Source: Asaia bogorensis (GTDB lineage: Bacteria; Pseudomonadota; Alphaproteobacteria; CACIAM-22H2). Taken from it: DNA of 64,000 bases. The position numbers and the translations under genes are program-made. The notes under the pieces were generated by a model that saw only the letters and a program-made list of their open reading frames with translations, made no database searches and was not told the origin of the DNA. Positions 8,134 to 16,147 of the stretch are shown in pieces; positions within the stretch are counted from its first letter, which is position 1; each line of letters starts with the position of its first letter. Where the stretch lies: assembly GCA_945901855.1 (NCBI GenBank), contig CAMDLT010000019.1, forward strand, positions 1 to 64,000, written 5' to 3'.

Positions 8134-10109
8134 GCACGCCCGCAGACAGCGCGGACTCCGAACGCCTTGATCTGCAGGTCCAGGCCACCAACCGCCTGAT
8201 CGAAGCGCTGGTGGCAAGCGAACAGACGATGCGCCAGCGCATCGAGCTGATCGGCGAGGTCATCTTCGAACTCGATCGCGACGAACGCCTCGTGTTCGCA
8301 AACCGGGCATGGACCGTCGTCGTGGGCGGCACGATCGAAGCCGCCTTGGGCAAAAAACTTTCCGAGTTTCTTGCCGATCCGCACGGGTGGTCCATCGACG
8401 CGGTTGCAAGCGCCGACCCAAAAGCGGCGCCGACGGCGCAGTTGGTGGCCCTGAACGGGGCCAATGGCGCAAGGGTGTGGGCCGAAATTTCGATCAAACG
8501 CCTCGATCCGGCCGGGTATCTTGGCACGCTTCACGATGTCACGCGCCAGCAGATCTATCAAAAAGAGCTCGAGCAGTTGTCGCTGGTCGCCAACAACACC
8601 GACAACTTCGTGATCATCTCCGATGCCGAAGGGCGCTGCGAATGGGTCAACCCGGCCTTCACGATGCGCACCGGCTTCGGGCTCGACGAAATGACGGGGA
8701 AAATCCCCGGCCGCGTGTTGCAGGGGCCCGATACCGATGCGCGTGCAGTCACGGAGATTTCGCGGGGCCTGCGCGAACGCCGGCCGGTATCGACCGAGAT
8801 TCTGAACTATACAAAAGGGCACGAGCCCTATTGGACGATGCTGCACATCAATCCGATCTTTGGCGCCGACGGCGCTTTGCGCAAGTTCGTTTCGGTGCAG
8901 ACGGAAACGACGCATCTGCGCGCGATCCGGCGCGAAATCGAGACGGCCAAAGCGAGCGCGGAAACGGCAAGCCGGGAAAAGTCGCTGCTGCTGGCCAATG
9001 TCAGCCACGAGCTGCGCACGCCGATGACCGGCGTGCTCGGCATCGCCGATCTGCTGCTGGCAACCGACCTTGCGCCGCAGCAGCGCCGCTACGTGGAAGT
9101 GATGCAGTCCTCGGGCAATCTGCTGCTGCGCATCATCAACGACGTTCTCGAATTTTCGCGCATCGAGGAAGGACGGATCGAGATCGAGGAACGGCCGTTC
9201 GATCTTGGCGTCGTCGTCGCGGGCGTCACCGACATTCTGACGCCGATGTTCCGGGACAAGGGACTGGCGTTCGACATGCGGCTGCCTGCGGGCGAACTGC
9301 CGAAACTGCTGGGCGATGCCGCGCGTTTCCAGCAGATTCTCTACAATATTCTCGGCAATGCGCTCAAATTCACCAAGATCGGATCGGTGGCGCTGGAGGT
9401 CGATTGCGCGCTCGCCAGCGACGGCGCTGCGCGGGTATCCGTGCGGATCCGCGATACCGGCGTCGGCATCGAGACGACAAAACTGGACCGCATCTTTCGC
9501 GCCTTCGAGCAAGCGGATGCCAGCGTGGCCCAGCGCTTCGGCGGTTCCGGTTTGGGCCTGTGGATCTGCAAGCGACTGGTCGAGCGGATGGGCGGCGAGA
9601 TATCCGTGACCAGCGAACCTGGCCAAGGGTCGGAATTTTTCTTCTCGCTGCCGTTGGGCACGGTTGCATCGGCGCCGACGCCCGGCGCCACGCAGACCGC
9701 CCCCGCCGACGACATGCATGCCCTTGACGTGCTCCTGACGGACGACAGCGACGTCAATCGCATGGTCATCAAGACCGTCCTGGAAAAGCAGGGCCATCGC
9801 ATCGTCGAGGCCATCGACGGCGCGCAAGCGCTGGAACTGGCGCGGACGCGGTCGTTCGATGTGGTGCTGATGGACATCCAGATGCCGGTCATGGACGGGG
9901 TGACGGCTATGCAGAAGATCCGCGCGCTTCCCGCACCGCTGGGACGCGTCGCGATCTTCGCGCTGACCGCCGACATCGTCAGCGAGCGACGCGAAGCCTA
10001 TCTGCGCAACGGCTTCGACAAGGTTTTGGCCAAACCGGTTGACTGGGCGTTGCTCAAACAGGCGCTGCGCGAGGTGCCGCTGCGCGCCGACCGCGTGCGC
10101 CTCGCATAA
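8130..10109 (+). CDS. PAS-containing hybrid histidine kinase
   Basis: Soluble two-component kinase of about 659 residues. In order: a first PAS-like region (about 30-130), a second PAS domain with PAC (about 150-265), a HisKA dimerisation helix with the phospho-accepting His293 (NVSHELRTPM), a HATPase_c domain (NILGNALKF, DTGVGI, GGSGLGLWICK), and a C-terminal receiver domain with phospho-Asp582 (VVLMDIQMPVMDG). No membrane segment is visible, so it senses a cytoplasmic signal. I infer a TTG start at 8130 overlapping the previous stop; there is no ATG near the first PAS domain. Confidence 0.9.
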   Translation: MSTPADSADSERLDLQVQATNRLIEALVASEQTMRQRIELIGEVIFELDRDERLVFANRAWTVVVGGTIEAALGKKLSEFLADPHGWSIDAVASADPKAAPTAQLVALNGANGARVWAEISIKRLDPAGYLGTLHDVTRQQIYQKELEQLSLVANNTDNFVIISDAEGRCEWVNPAFTMRTGFGLDEMTGKIPGRVLQGPDTDARAVTEISRGLRERRPVSTEILNYTKGHEPYWTMLHINPIFGADGALRKFVSVQTETTHLRAIRREIETAKASAETASREKSLLLANVSHELRTPMTGVLGIADLLLATDLAPQQRRYVEVMQSSGNLLLRIINDVLEFSRIEEGRIEIEERPFDLGVVVAGVTDILTPMFRDKGLAFDMRLPAGELPKLLGDAARFQQILYNILGNALKFTKIGSVALEVDCALASDGAARVSVRIRDTGVGIETTKLDRIFRAFEQADASVAQRFGGSGLGLWICKRLVERMGGEISVTSEPGQGSEFFFSLPLGTVASAPTPGATQTAPADDMHALDVLLTDDSDVNRMVIKTVLEKQGHRIVEAIDGAQALELARTRSFDVVLMDIQMPVMDGVTAMQKIRALPAPLGRVAIFALTADIVSERREAYLRNGFDKVLAKPVDWALLKQALREVPLRADRVRLA

Positions 10110-10273
10110 GCTCCCGGCCCAAAGCGGCGCGCCGTGTCGGCACCGCAATGTCGAGAAACCCGGCGCAATTGTATGACACGAGCTTTGCAGAAGATGCGGA
10201 CGGACCGCCCCAAGCCTGCGGGCGCCGGTCGAACTCGACCTGATCGCCAGACGGGCGTGACGCGCAACAAGCT

Positions 10274-11985
10274 TCAGATCAAATCGCCCTGGCGGCCCTC
10301 GGACAGGTCTTCGCGTGCGGCAGCTTTGAACGTGCCGCCGGTGAAGCCGAACGGCAATTTGGGGCGCTTGCCCTGGAACAATTCGGCGAGCGTGACGATC
10401 TGCAAACGCGGGAACGTGCCGGCCTCGCATTTGTAGAACCCGGCGGCGGCGGCTTCGGTTTCCATGGCGCGCGTCGGCAGGGCCGCGCAGATCAAAATGC
10501 CGATTTCGGCGTGGTCCTTTTCGCGCTGGAGCACCGCGACCAGATCGCGCACGGCACCCACGCCGATATTGTCGCCGCCTTTGACCGACACGACGGCGGC
10601 CCGGTCGGTGCGCTTGTCGGCCTTGAAATACATGATGCCGTCGATGCCGCCATCCGCGCCCTTCTTTTTGCCTTTGTAGGGGCGCGCCCCCACCTGCCCC
10701 ACCGCCCACCATTGAAACTGGTATTTGTCGCGCGCCGCAAGTTCGCGCACACCGGCAAGGTCCTTTGGCGTGCCGAGTACTTCGTAGCGCGTCTCAATGC
10801 CCGGAAACGCGTCGCGCATGCGCCGTTCGATCAGCGAGATCGACAGATGCGTGACGTCGATCCCGATCCAGCGGCGACCGAGTTTTTCGGCGGCATGAAT
10901 CGCCGTGCCGCAGCCGCAGAAGGGATCGAGCACGACGTCGCACGGATCGGACGATGATCCGACGATTCTATCCAAGAGAGAAATAGGTTTTTGTGTTGGA
11001 TAACCAAGGCGTTCTTGCGCTTGAGAATTTATAGGCGATATATCGGTTATCACCGTTTGAATAGGAATTCCTTTGGCCAAGTACCTTTTGTATCTTGGAA
11101 AGCCACTTTTTTGTTTGGCCAGTAGATCAATCCAGCATCGTCCAGCCGATCAAGTTTTTGCTGAGAAGACAACGAACTCCAGTCTTGCAGATCGACACGC
11201 TCAGCGGGCGCTGTCCGTGGCGCGGCCCAATGTCGACCAATCGATTGGGGATCAAACCCACGCCACGGTTTCCCAGAATCCCCGTTTCGTAAACCAGCAC
11301 CGGTTAAATCGGCTGGCATAAACGATCCGAATTCATCGCTCATGCCGTACTTTGCTTCGACGTGAGAAACATCATGGTCTTGAAGTATTGAGTTCCATTT
11401 ATAGTCGTCAGTAACGGAATAGAAAAATAATACATCATGAACATCGGCCCAGCGTTTTGCTCCGCTATGCGCGCTCGTCCGCTTCCAAATGATTTCGTTT
11501 CTGAAATTTTTTTCTCCGAATATTCCATCCAACAGTATCTTCAAATAATGGCTCGCGGTCGGATCGCAATGCAGATAGAGCGAGCCGGTCGGCTTCAACA
11601 CGCGGTGCAACTCGATCAGGCGCACGGCCATCATGGCCAGATACGCCATCATGTCGTTTTCGCCCAAGGCTTGGCGCATCGCGCGCAGCATGGCGGCGGC
11701 ATTGGTGTGCGACGACGCCAGCACCTCGTCGTATGCTTTTTCGGCGCCGTCGGTCGTCCAATGCCAGGTGTCTTTGAAAGCCTCGATCTGCGCTTCGGAT
11801 TCGACGCCCGCAGGCGACTTGAACAGCACGTTGTAGTCGGCGTTCGAATTAAACGGCGGATCGAGATAGACAAGATCGACCGAGGCATCGGCGATGTCAT
11901 TTCGCAGCACCGCCAGATTGTCGCCGTAATGCAGCTTGTTGGGCGGCGACTTGTCGGGTGAGGACGGAACCGGCTTGGCGTTCAT
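10274..11985 (-). pseudogene. Beta-class DNA methyltransferase with nuclease-like tail, frameshifted
   Basis: Site-specific N6-adenine or N4-cytosine methyltransferase in two frames. The 5' part (11985 to 11050) carries catalytic motif IV (VYLDPPFNSNADYN). The 3' part (11080 to 10274) carries LGYPTQKP and the SAM-binding motif I (VLDPFCGCGTA). The order IV, recognition domain, I is that of the beta class. The frames join near 11070 in an AAAGG run; restoring one G would give WPKGIPIQ, as expected. After motif I comes a segment with GADGGIDGIMYF and VVSVKGG, resembling a PD-(D/E)xK nuclease core, so the ancestor was probably a methyltransferase-endonuclease fusion. About 10.97-11.55 kb is AT-rich. 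A sequencing error is possible. Confidence 0.85.
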
Positions 11986-12236
11986 GCCGCCCGCCGGGCG
12001 CGCGCCTTGGCCGGGGCGTTCGCCTGGGCCTGTTTGGGCTGGGGCGATTCCGTCAACCGCATCAGCCGGTCATAGACATCGCACGCCGCATCCCAATCTT
12101 CTTCGTTCCACGCCGTGCGACCGCCGTCGCGCATCGAACGATTGCCCGCATCCCACCCGGCCGCGCGCGCGATGCGCCTGTCGACGACGGCGCCGGATCG
12201 AACGGTCGAAGGGCGGGCAGGAGAAACCGACGGCAT
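11982..12236 (-). CDS. Small conserved-looking hypothetical protein beside the methyltransferase
   Basis: 84 residues with no assigned function. The core GNRSMRDGGRTAWNEEDWDA, followed by an acidic helix-like stretch and a Pro/Gln/Ala tail, looks like a genuine small protein rather than a shadow frame. Its stop overlaps the methyltransferase start by four bases (ATGA), arguing for co-translation and a shared role. It could be a methyltransferase accessory or specificity factor; that is inference from position only. Confidence 0.6.
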   Translation of the reverse strand: MPSVSPARPSTVRSGAVVDRRIARAAGWDAGNRSMRDGGRTAWNEEDWDAACDVYDRLMRLTESPQPKQAQANAPAKARARRAA

Positions 12237-12333
12237 GGGCAGCCTTTGGAAACGCGTTTTGGCAGAGCGAATCGACTGTCAGATGGTGCCGCGTTTGCAA
12301 GAGGCGGGCAACCCCACGGCGCGGGAGGTGGCG

Positions 12334-12403
12334 ATTCGCGTAAAATTGATTTCGATGCGCGGTTGTGCGACGTCGCTTGCGGCGCTGGCAAGCGTTTCGG
12401 ACG
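12334..12403. repeat. Diverged repeat, copy A
   Basis: A 70-base stretch that aligns to 13321-13390 in the same orientation with about 14 mismatches by hand alignment (about 80%). Similarity weakens but continues downstream to a shared GGCGCCAC. Read on the minus strand, both copies encode related peptides (ASAASDVAQPRI versus ASAANDVAEPRI). It occupies the otherwise gene-free stretch 12237-12538, in which I see nothing else. Confidence 0.6.
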
Positions 12404-12538
12404 CTCGACGGGGGGCACCGGGCTTCGTGCCAGCATCGCGATCTGCATCAGGTTGTCCCGGCGCCACCGACGTTCAGCCAGCCACCCTCCCCTTTTGCGC
12501 CCTTGCGACATACCCGGCGAACCGGCGTATGGTGGGGC

Positions 12539-13126
12539 ATGGCACATCTCTTCCACCGTCTTCGGAACTTCGCGCCCGCGCCTGCGCGGGCGTTCGTCGG
12601 CGTGCTGCTGCTGGCTTTGGCAGCCGCCGGATGCACGGGCATTCCGCAAGGCTTGGCGCCGGTCGACGGGTTCGACGTGCAGCGCTACAAGGGCGAATGG
12701 TTCGAGATCATGCGGCTCGACCATCGTTTCGAGCGCGGGCTCACGAACGTGACGGCGAACTACGAACTGCGCGCCGACGGCACGGTCGGCGTGCTCAATC
12801 GCGGGTTCGACGCCAAGAACTGCCGTTGGAAAGAGGCGTCGGGCCGCGCGGTGTTCCAAGGGGCGCCCGAGACCGCGAGCCTGTCGGTCACGTTCTTCTG
12901 GCCGTTTGCGGGCGGCTACCACGTGGTCGCCCTCGACCGGCAGGAGTATCGCTGGGCGCTGGTCTCGGGGCCGACGCGCGGCTATCTGTGGATCCTCGCG
13001 CGGCAGCCCGATCTTGCCCCCGACATTCGCAACCGCCTTGTGGATCGGGCGCGCGAACTCGGCTTTGCGGTCGACGAACTGATTCTCGTGCCGCACGGGC
13101 CGCTGCCGTGCGCGCCCGCCCCCTGA
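12539..13126 (+). CDS. Lipocalin-family outer-membrane lipoprotein (Blc-like)
   Basis: Lipid-anchored beta-barrel that binds hydrophobic ligands, probably on the periplasmic face of the outer membrane. 195 residues. The signal peptide ends in the lipobox LAAAGC with Cys32 as the lipidated residue. The lipocalin GxW motif is in YKGEWFEI, followed by TNVTANYELRADGTV as in bacterial lipocalins; the third conserved region includes YRWALVSGP. The ATG at 12539 is the start that gives a proper signal peptide. It stands alone, flanked by the two repeat copies. Confidence 0.88.
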   Translation: MAHLFHRLRNFAPAPARAFVGVLLLALAAAGCTGIPQGLAPVDGFDVQRYKGEWFEIMRLDHRFERGLTNVTANYELRADGTVGVLNRGFDAKNCRWKEASGRAVFQGAPETASLSVTFFWPFAGGYHVVALDRQEYRWALVSGPTRGYLWILARQPDLAPDIRNRLVDRARELGFAVDELILVPHGPLPCAPAP

Positions 13127-13156
13127 TCCAAGCGGATCGCGCGCGTACGTAAAACA

Positions 13157-13270
13157 ATGACCGACTGGTCCCGCCAGATGCTTGTTCTTCTCCTCGCCCT
13201 CGCGCAGTTCATGGCGCTGTTCTTCCATGCCGCGACCGGCATTCGCGGGCCGATCGGCGCGCACGCCTAG
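13157..13270 (+). pseudogene. Truncated duplicate of the TspO-like gene 5' end
   Basis: A 37-codon frame starting MTDWSRQMLVLLLALAQF and ending at TAG. At nucleotide level it matches the first about 100 bases of the intact gene at 14543 with about nine mismatches. Similarity also covers GCGCGCGTA just upstream of both ATGs, and stops shortly after the shared GGGCCGATCGG. It is therefore a 5' fragment left by partial duplication or recombination. It could still encode a single-span membrane peptide, but I see no evidence that it is functional. Confidence 0.75.
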
Positions 13271-13829
13271 CCGTGTCAATGTCCGGCGCGAAAGCCTGCG
13301 CCATATCGTCAGGGAAGGTGATGCGCGCAAAATCGATATGGATTCGCGGTTCCGCTACATCGTTTGCGGCGCTGGCCTTCGTTTCGGACGTGAAGTCCCC
13401 GGGGCCCGAAGGGGCAGCATTGGACCCGGCCGGCGCCACCTCCCCGAAAATGTCCCGCGCGCAACGGAGGACGGACAGGCTGCGCGATTGCAGCGGGACT
13501 GCCTCCTCCCGCCCGAGACGTCGCAGACCTACTGTAACCTAAGATGAAAATCAAACACGTCCGCTTGATCTCGACGTGCCGGTCTAAATCGAATTCGACC
13601 TCGCGGATCGCCCCGTCGGTGCACAAGGGCTCGACCGAGAGCCCGCAAAGAAAAATAGCGATGCCGGAGAAGGTTCCGCAATCTCGAAGGCCATCGCCTT
13701 TTTGCCAAGTTGGTGACCACAACAGACGGCCCGAGCGTTCGCACGCAAGCGACCCGGTTTTTGCGTCGATTTCGATCTCTGTGCCGGTCAAAGCTTGATT
13801 TTTAGTATCACTATTGATATCGCTATCCA
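13271..13829. other. Gene-free stretch between TspO fragment and hicA
   Basis: 559 bases without a supported gene. The left part holds repeat copy B (13321-13390). An 84-codon frame on the plus strand (13544-13798) and a long minus-strand frame running antisense into hicA are open, but neither shows a recognisable domain or good start. The last 40 bases before hicA are AT-rich and contain TATCA-N4-TGATA (13806-13819), a possible hicAB promoter/operator. Confidence 0.5.
13321..13390. repeat. Diverged repeat, copy B
   Basis: Partner of copy A at 12334-12403; the strongest shared block is GCGGCGCTGGC followed by CGTTTCGGACG. The two copies bracket the lipocalin gene and the TspO fragment, which suggests a duplicated or inserted segment. 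I do not recognise it as a known insertion sequence; there are no terminal inverted repeats or transposase. Confidence 0.55.
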
Positions 13830-14078
13830 ATGTCTGCCGTCGGAAAAATCCTCGATCAGATGCGAACGGCGCCCGCGAATATGCGCTTTGCCGACTTGGC
13901 CCGCATCTGCGATTTCTATTTTGGGAAACCCAGGCACCGCAGCGGCAGCCATGCCATTTACAAAACGCCGTGGCCCGGAGACCCTCGAGTGAATATCCAA
14001 AACGACAAAGGCAGAGCAAAAACCTACCAAGTTCGACAAGTTTTGCTCGCGCTCGAAAAACTCGGAGTTGAAATATGA
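13830..14078 (+). CDS. hicA: HicA-type toxin
   Basis: Probable mRNA interferase of a type II toxin-antitoxin pair. 82 residues. The small dsRBD-like HicA fold is suggested by the motif SGSHAIYKTPWPGDPRVNIQ, with the conserved catalytic-type histidine His41, and by the C-terminal helix YQVRQVLLALEKLG. It is longer than the shortest HicA proteins but fits the variant with the PWPGDPRVNIQ motif. The stop overlaps the antitoxin start by four bases (ATGA). Toxin-first order is typical of hicAB. The AT-rich upstream region includes the small inverted repeat TATCA/TGATA. Confidence 0.82.
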   Translation: MSAVGKILDQMRTAPANMRFADLARICDFYFGKPRHRSGSHAIYKTPWPGDPRVNIQNDKGRAKTYQVRQVLLALEKLGVEI

Positions 14079-14398
14079 ATGTCGATCATTACACCTATCG
14101 CGTCACATGGTCTGCCGAGGACAACGAGCATGTCGGGCTTTGTGCCGAGTTTCCGTCGCTGTCCTGGCTTGCCGCAACGCCCGAGAAGGCGCTGGCTGGA
14201 ATCCGAAGGGTCGTGAAAGAGGCTGTCGCGGACATGAAGGCTGCGCGCGAACCGATTCCGGGCCCGTTGGCGGACAAAAAATACAGCGGCAAGTTCATGG
14301 TCCGGGTTCCCGCCGCCGTACACCGCAATCTTGCGACCGAGGCCGCCGAGCAAGGCGTTAGTCTCAACCGATTGGCATCGGCGAAACTTGCCGTGTAG
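14075..14398 (+). CDS. hicB: HicB-type antitoxin with C-terminal ribbon-helix-helix
   Basis: Antitoxin that binds HicA and represses the operon. 107 residues. The N-terminal partly degraded RNase-H-like HicB domain is in YRVTWSAEDNEHVGLCAEFP and LSWLAATPEKALAGI. The C-terminal DNA-binding part reads SGKFMVRVPAAVHRNLATEA then GVSLNRLASAKLA, a ribbon-helix-helix as in the TA-type HicB family. It overlaps hicA by four bases. Confidence 0.85.
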   Translation: MNVDHYTYRVTWSAEDNEHVGLCAEFPSLSWLAATPEKALAGIRRVVKEAVADMKAAREPIPGPLADKKYSGKFMVRVPAAVHRNLATEAAEQGVSLNRLASAKLAV

Positions 14399-14542
14399 TC
14401 GGGAGCCTGCTTCAATCCTTTGTGCCGTCCTTGCCGCCACCGCGCGACGGTGCTGCGGCGTTTCAACGGGTCAAGCGCGCGATGGCGTTGGACGAGGTTT
14501 CTCGCCCTTGATCTGCCGGGCCATTGCGCGCGTAGTGCTGGC

Positions 14543-15328
14543 ATGACCGACCGGTCCCGCCAGATGCTCGTTCTTGTCCTCGCCCTCGCGCAGTTTTTGG
14601 CGCCGTTTTTCCATGCCGCAACCGGCATTGGCGGGCCGATCGGGCAGCGCGCCACGCCCGGCAGCTTCGTTACGCCCGAGCAGCCCGCCGGCTACGCGTT
14701 TTCGATCTGGTTTCCAATTTTTGCGCTGGCCCTAGTCTATGCGGTGCACCAGGCTTTGCCGAGCCAGGCCGCCAACCCGCTCTATCGGCGCATCGGGCCT
14801 GCGACCGCCGCCATGTTCGCGGCCGGGACGGTTTGGATGCTGTGGACGCAGATTATGGGATCGTCCTGGGCCTTGCTGCCGATGATCTACACGATGTACG
14901 GCGCAACCATGCTGGCGGCGGCGCGGCTGGGCATCCGCTCGCGGCCAGCGGGCAAGCGGCTTGGCGGGGAGTTAGCCGGGCGCATTCTGCCGCCCTTGCT
15001 GGGGTTGCAAGGCGGGTGGCTCACGGCCGCCATCGTGCTCAATACGACGTCGGTCGTGCGCGCGGGCGCGCCCGAACCCTTCGGGCTCGACGCAAACGTC
15101 TATGCGCTGGCCACCCTCGTGCCGGCCACGCTGCTGGCGCTCGCCACCATCCGGACCGGCCGCGCAAATGGCTGGTTCGTCGGCGCCTTCATGTGGGCGC
15201 TGGTCGCGGTGGGCGTTACCAACCTTGTCACCGCGCCCAACCTGCCGCTCGCCGCCGTCTGCGGGGTGGCGCTTGCCTCCGTCGCTTTCTCGGCTCGGAA
15301 TTTAAAACGAACATTGAGCCATTTTTAA
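14543..15328 (+). CDS. TspO/MBR-like multi-pass membrane protein
   Basis: Integral membrane protein of 261 residues with about seven hydrophobic segments. The motif TPEQPAGYAFSIWFPIFAL followed by HQALPSQ resembles the larger TspO/MBR-related (tryptophan-rich sensory protein) family; function in this subgroup is unknown. The ATG at 14543 is supported by its match to the duplicated 5' fragment at 13157. The stop lies within an AT-rich palindrome (15317-15337). Confidence 0.7.
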   Translation: MTDRSRQMLVLVLALAQFLAPFFHAATGIGGPIGQRATPGSFVTPEQPAGYAFSIWFPIFALALVYAVHQALPSQAANPLYRRIGPATAAMFAAGTVWMLWTQIMGSSWALLPMIYTMYGATMLAAARLGIRSRPAGKRLGGELAGRILPPLLGLQGGWLTAAIVLNTTSVVRAGAPEPFGLDANVYALATLVPATLLALATIRTGRANGWFVGAFMWALVAVGVTNLVTAPNLPLAAVCGVALASVAFSARNLKRTLSHF

Positions 15329-15512
15329 AAATAGGCTATATTTCTGTCTAGGGTTCCAAGACTTCAGACGGAACTTGTGCTGTTTGACATTGTGAATGAG
15401 GGCCGCCCCCGTGGCCCCGAATGCGACAGGCGGAAATTTCCGTCGAAAATGTCGCGTAGGAATTTTGTTAATGTTTTAAAAACAATGGCTTGCACAAAAA
15501 TCCTCGCGCAAA

Positions 15513-15589
15513 ACGTCGCGCAGATGTCGCGTCTATGTCGCGTCTATGTCGCGCAGATGTCGCGCCCATGTCGCGCCTGTGTCGCACAG
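15513..15589 (+). repeat. Tandem array of seven 11-bp units
   Basis: Seven contiguous 11-base units of consensus ATGTCGCGYNN: ACGTCGCGCAG, ATGTCGCGTCT twice, ATGTCGCGCAG, ATGTCGCGCCC, ATGTCGCGCCT, GTGTCGCACAG. The TGTCGCG core recurs once more near 15448, outside the array. The period is about one helical turn, so the cores face one side of the DNA. It lies between the TspO-like stop and the 3' end of a GNAT gene. A 73-codon frame runs through it but looks like a product of the repeat. Confidence 0.85.
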
Positions 15590-15594
15590 GCGCA

Positions 15595-16143
15595 TTAGCC
15601 CAACAGGTCGGGCAAGGTCAGCGAATGGAACGTCAAGCGGCGCCATCCGCCGCGCAGCGGGTAGTTCCGTTCGACCGGTCCTTCGGCGACAAAACCGAGC
15701 TTGGCCAGCACCCGCTCGGAGGCGGCATTGCCCAAAAATGTCTCGGCGACCATCTTGCGCACGCCCAGTTTGCGCACCTGGGCAATGCAGGCTTGGCCCG
15801 CCTCGGTCGCGTAGCCCGTGCCGCGAAAGGCCGCCCCGATCCAGTAGCCAAAACCCGGCACGCCGTCGCGCGGCCCGCCGAAGCCGCTGGTGCCGATGAA
15901 CCGCCCGTCGTGCAGGCGCACGGCAAACACATGGCCGCCGGGGCCGGTGCGCAGTTCGATCCAGTCGCGGGCGGCCGCGACCGTCAAGGGATCGGGCATG
16001 TGCGAGAGCATGGCGATGGCGGCCGTGTCGGGGGCAAGCAGGCCCGCGAAGGCCGGGGCGTCGGCCGACAGCAAGGGCTCCAAAGTCAGCCGGTCGGTTT
16101 GGAGGCGTGCCCGATTGGCGACGAACAGGTCCGGCACGCGCAT
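15595..16143 (-). CDS. GNAT-family N-acetyltransferase (RimJ/RimL type)
   Basis: Acetyl-CoA-dependent acetyltransferase of 182 residues; the acceptor is unknown. It opens LQTDRLTLEPLLSADA as RimJ/RimL-type proteins do. The acetyl-CoA-binding stretch is GAAFRGTGYATEAGQA, and the late segment NAASERVLAKLGFVAEG is typical. It starts four bases after smpB and is probably co-transcribed with it, although a functional link is not expected. Confidence 0.9.
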   Translation of the reverse strand: MRVPDLFVANRARLQTDRLTLEPLLSADAPAFAGLLAPDTAAIAMLSHMPDPLTVAAARDWIELRTGPGGHVFAVRLHDGRFIGTSGFGGPRDGVPGFGYWIGAAFRGTGYATEAGQACIAQVRKLGVRKMVAETFLGNAASERVLAKLGFVAEGPVERNYPLRGGWRRLTFHSLTLPDLLG

Positions 16144-16147
16144 GCGG

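Noticed and set aside
8088-10712. A long minus-strand frame under the hybrid kinase
   Set aside because: Antisense to a complete PAS-HisKA-HATPase-receiver protein; composition typical of a shadow.
13544-13798. 84-codon frame upstream of hicA
   Set aside because: No domain, poor start context and Ser/Arg-rich shadow-like composition.
15377-15598. 73-codon frame through the 11-bp tandem array
   Set aside because: The repeated VAQMSR-like peptide is produced by the DNA repeat; no ribosome site or family seen.
15490-15600. CRISPR array
   Set aside because: The 11-bp units are contiguous with no unique spacers of CRISPR length.
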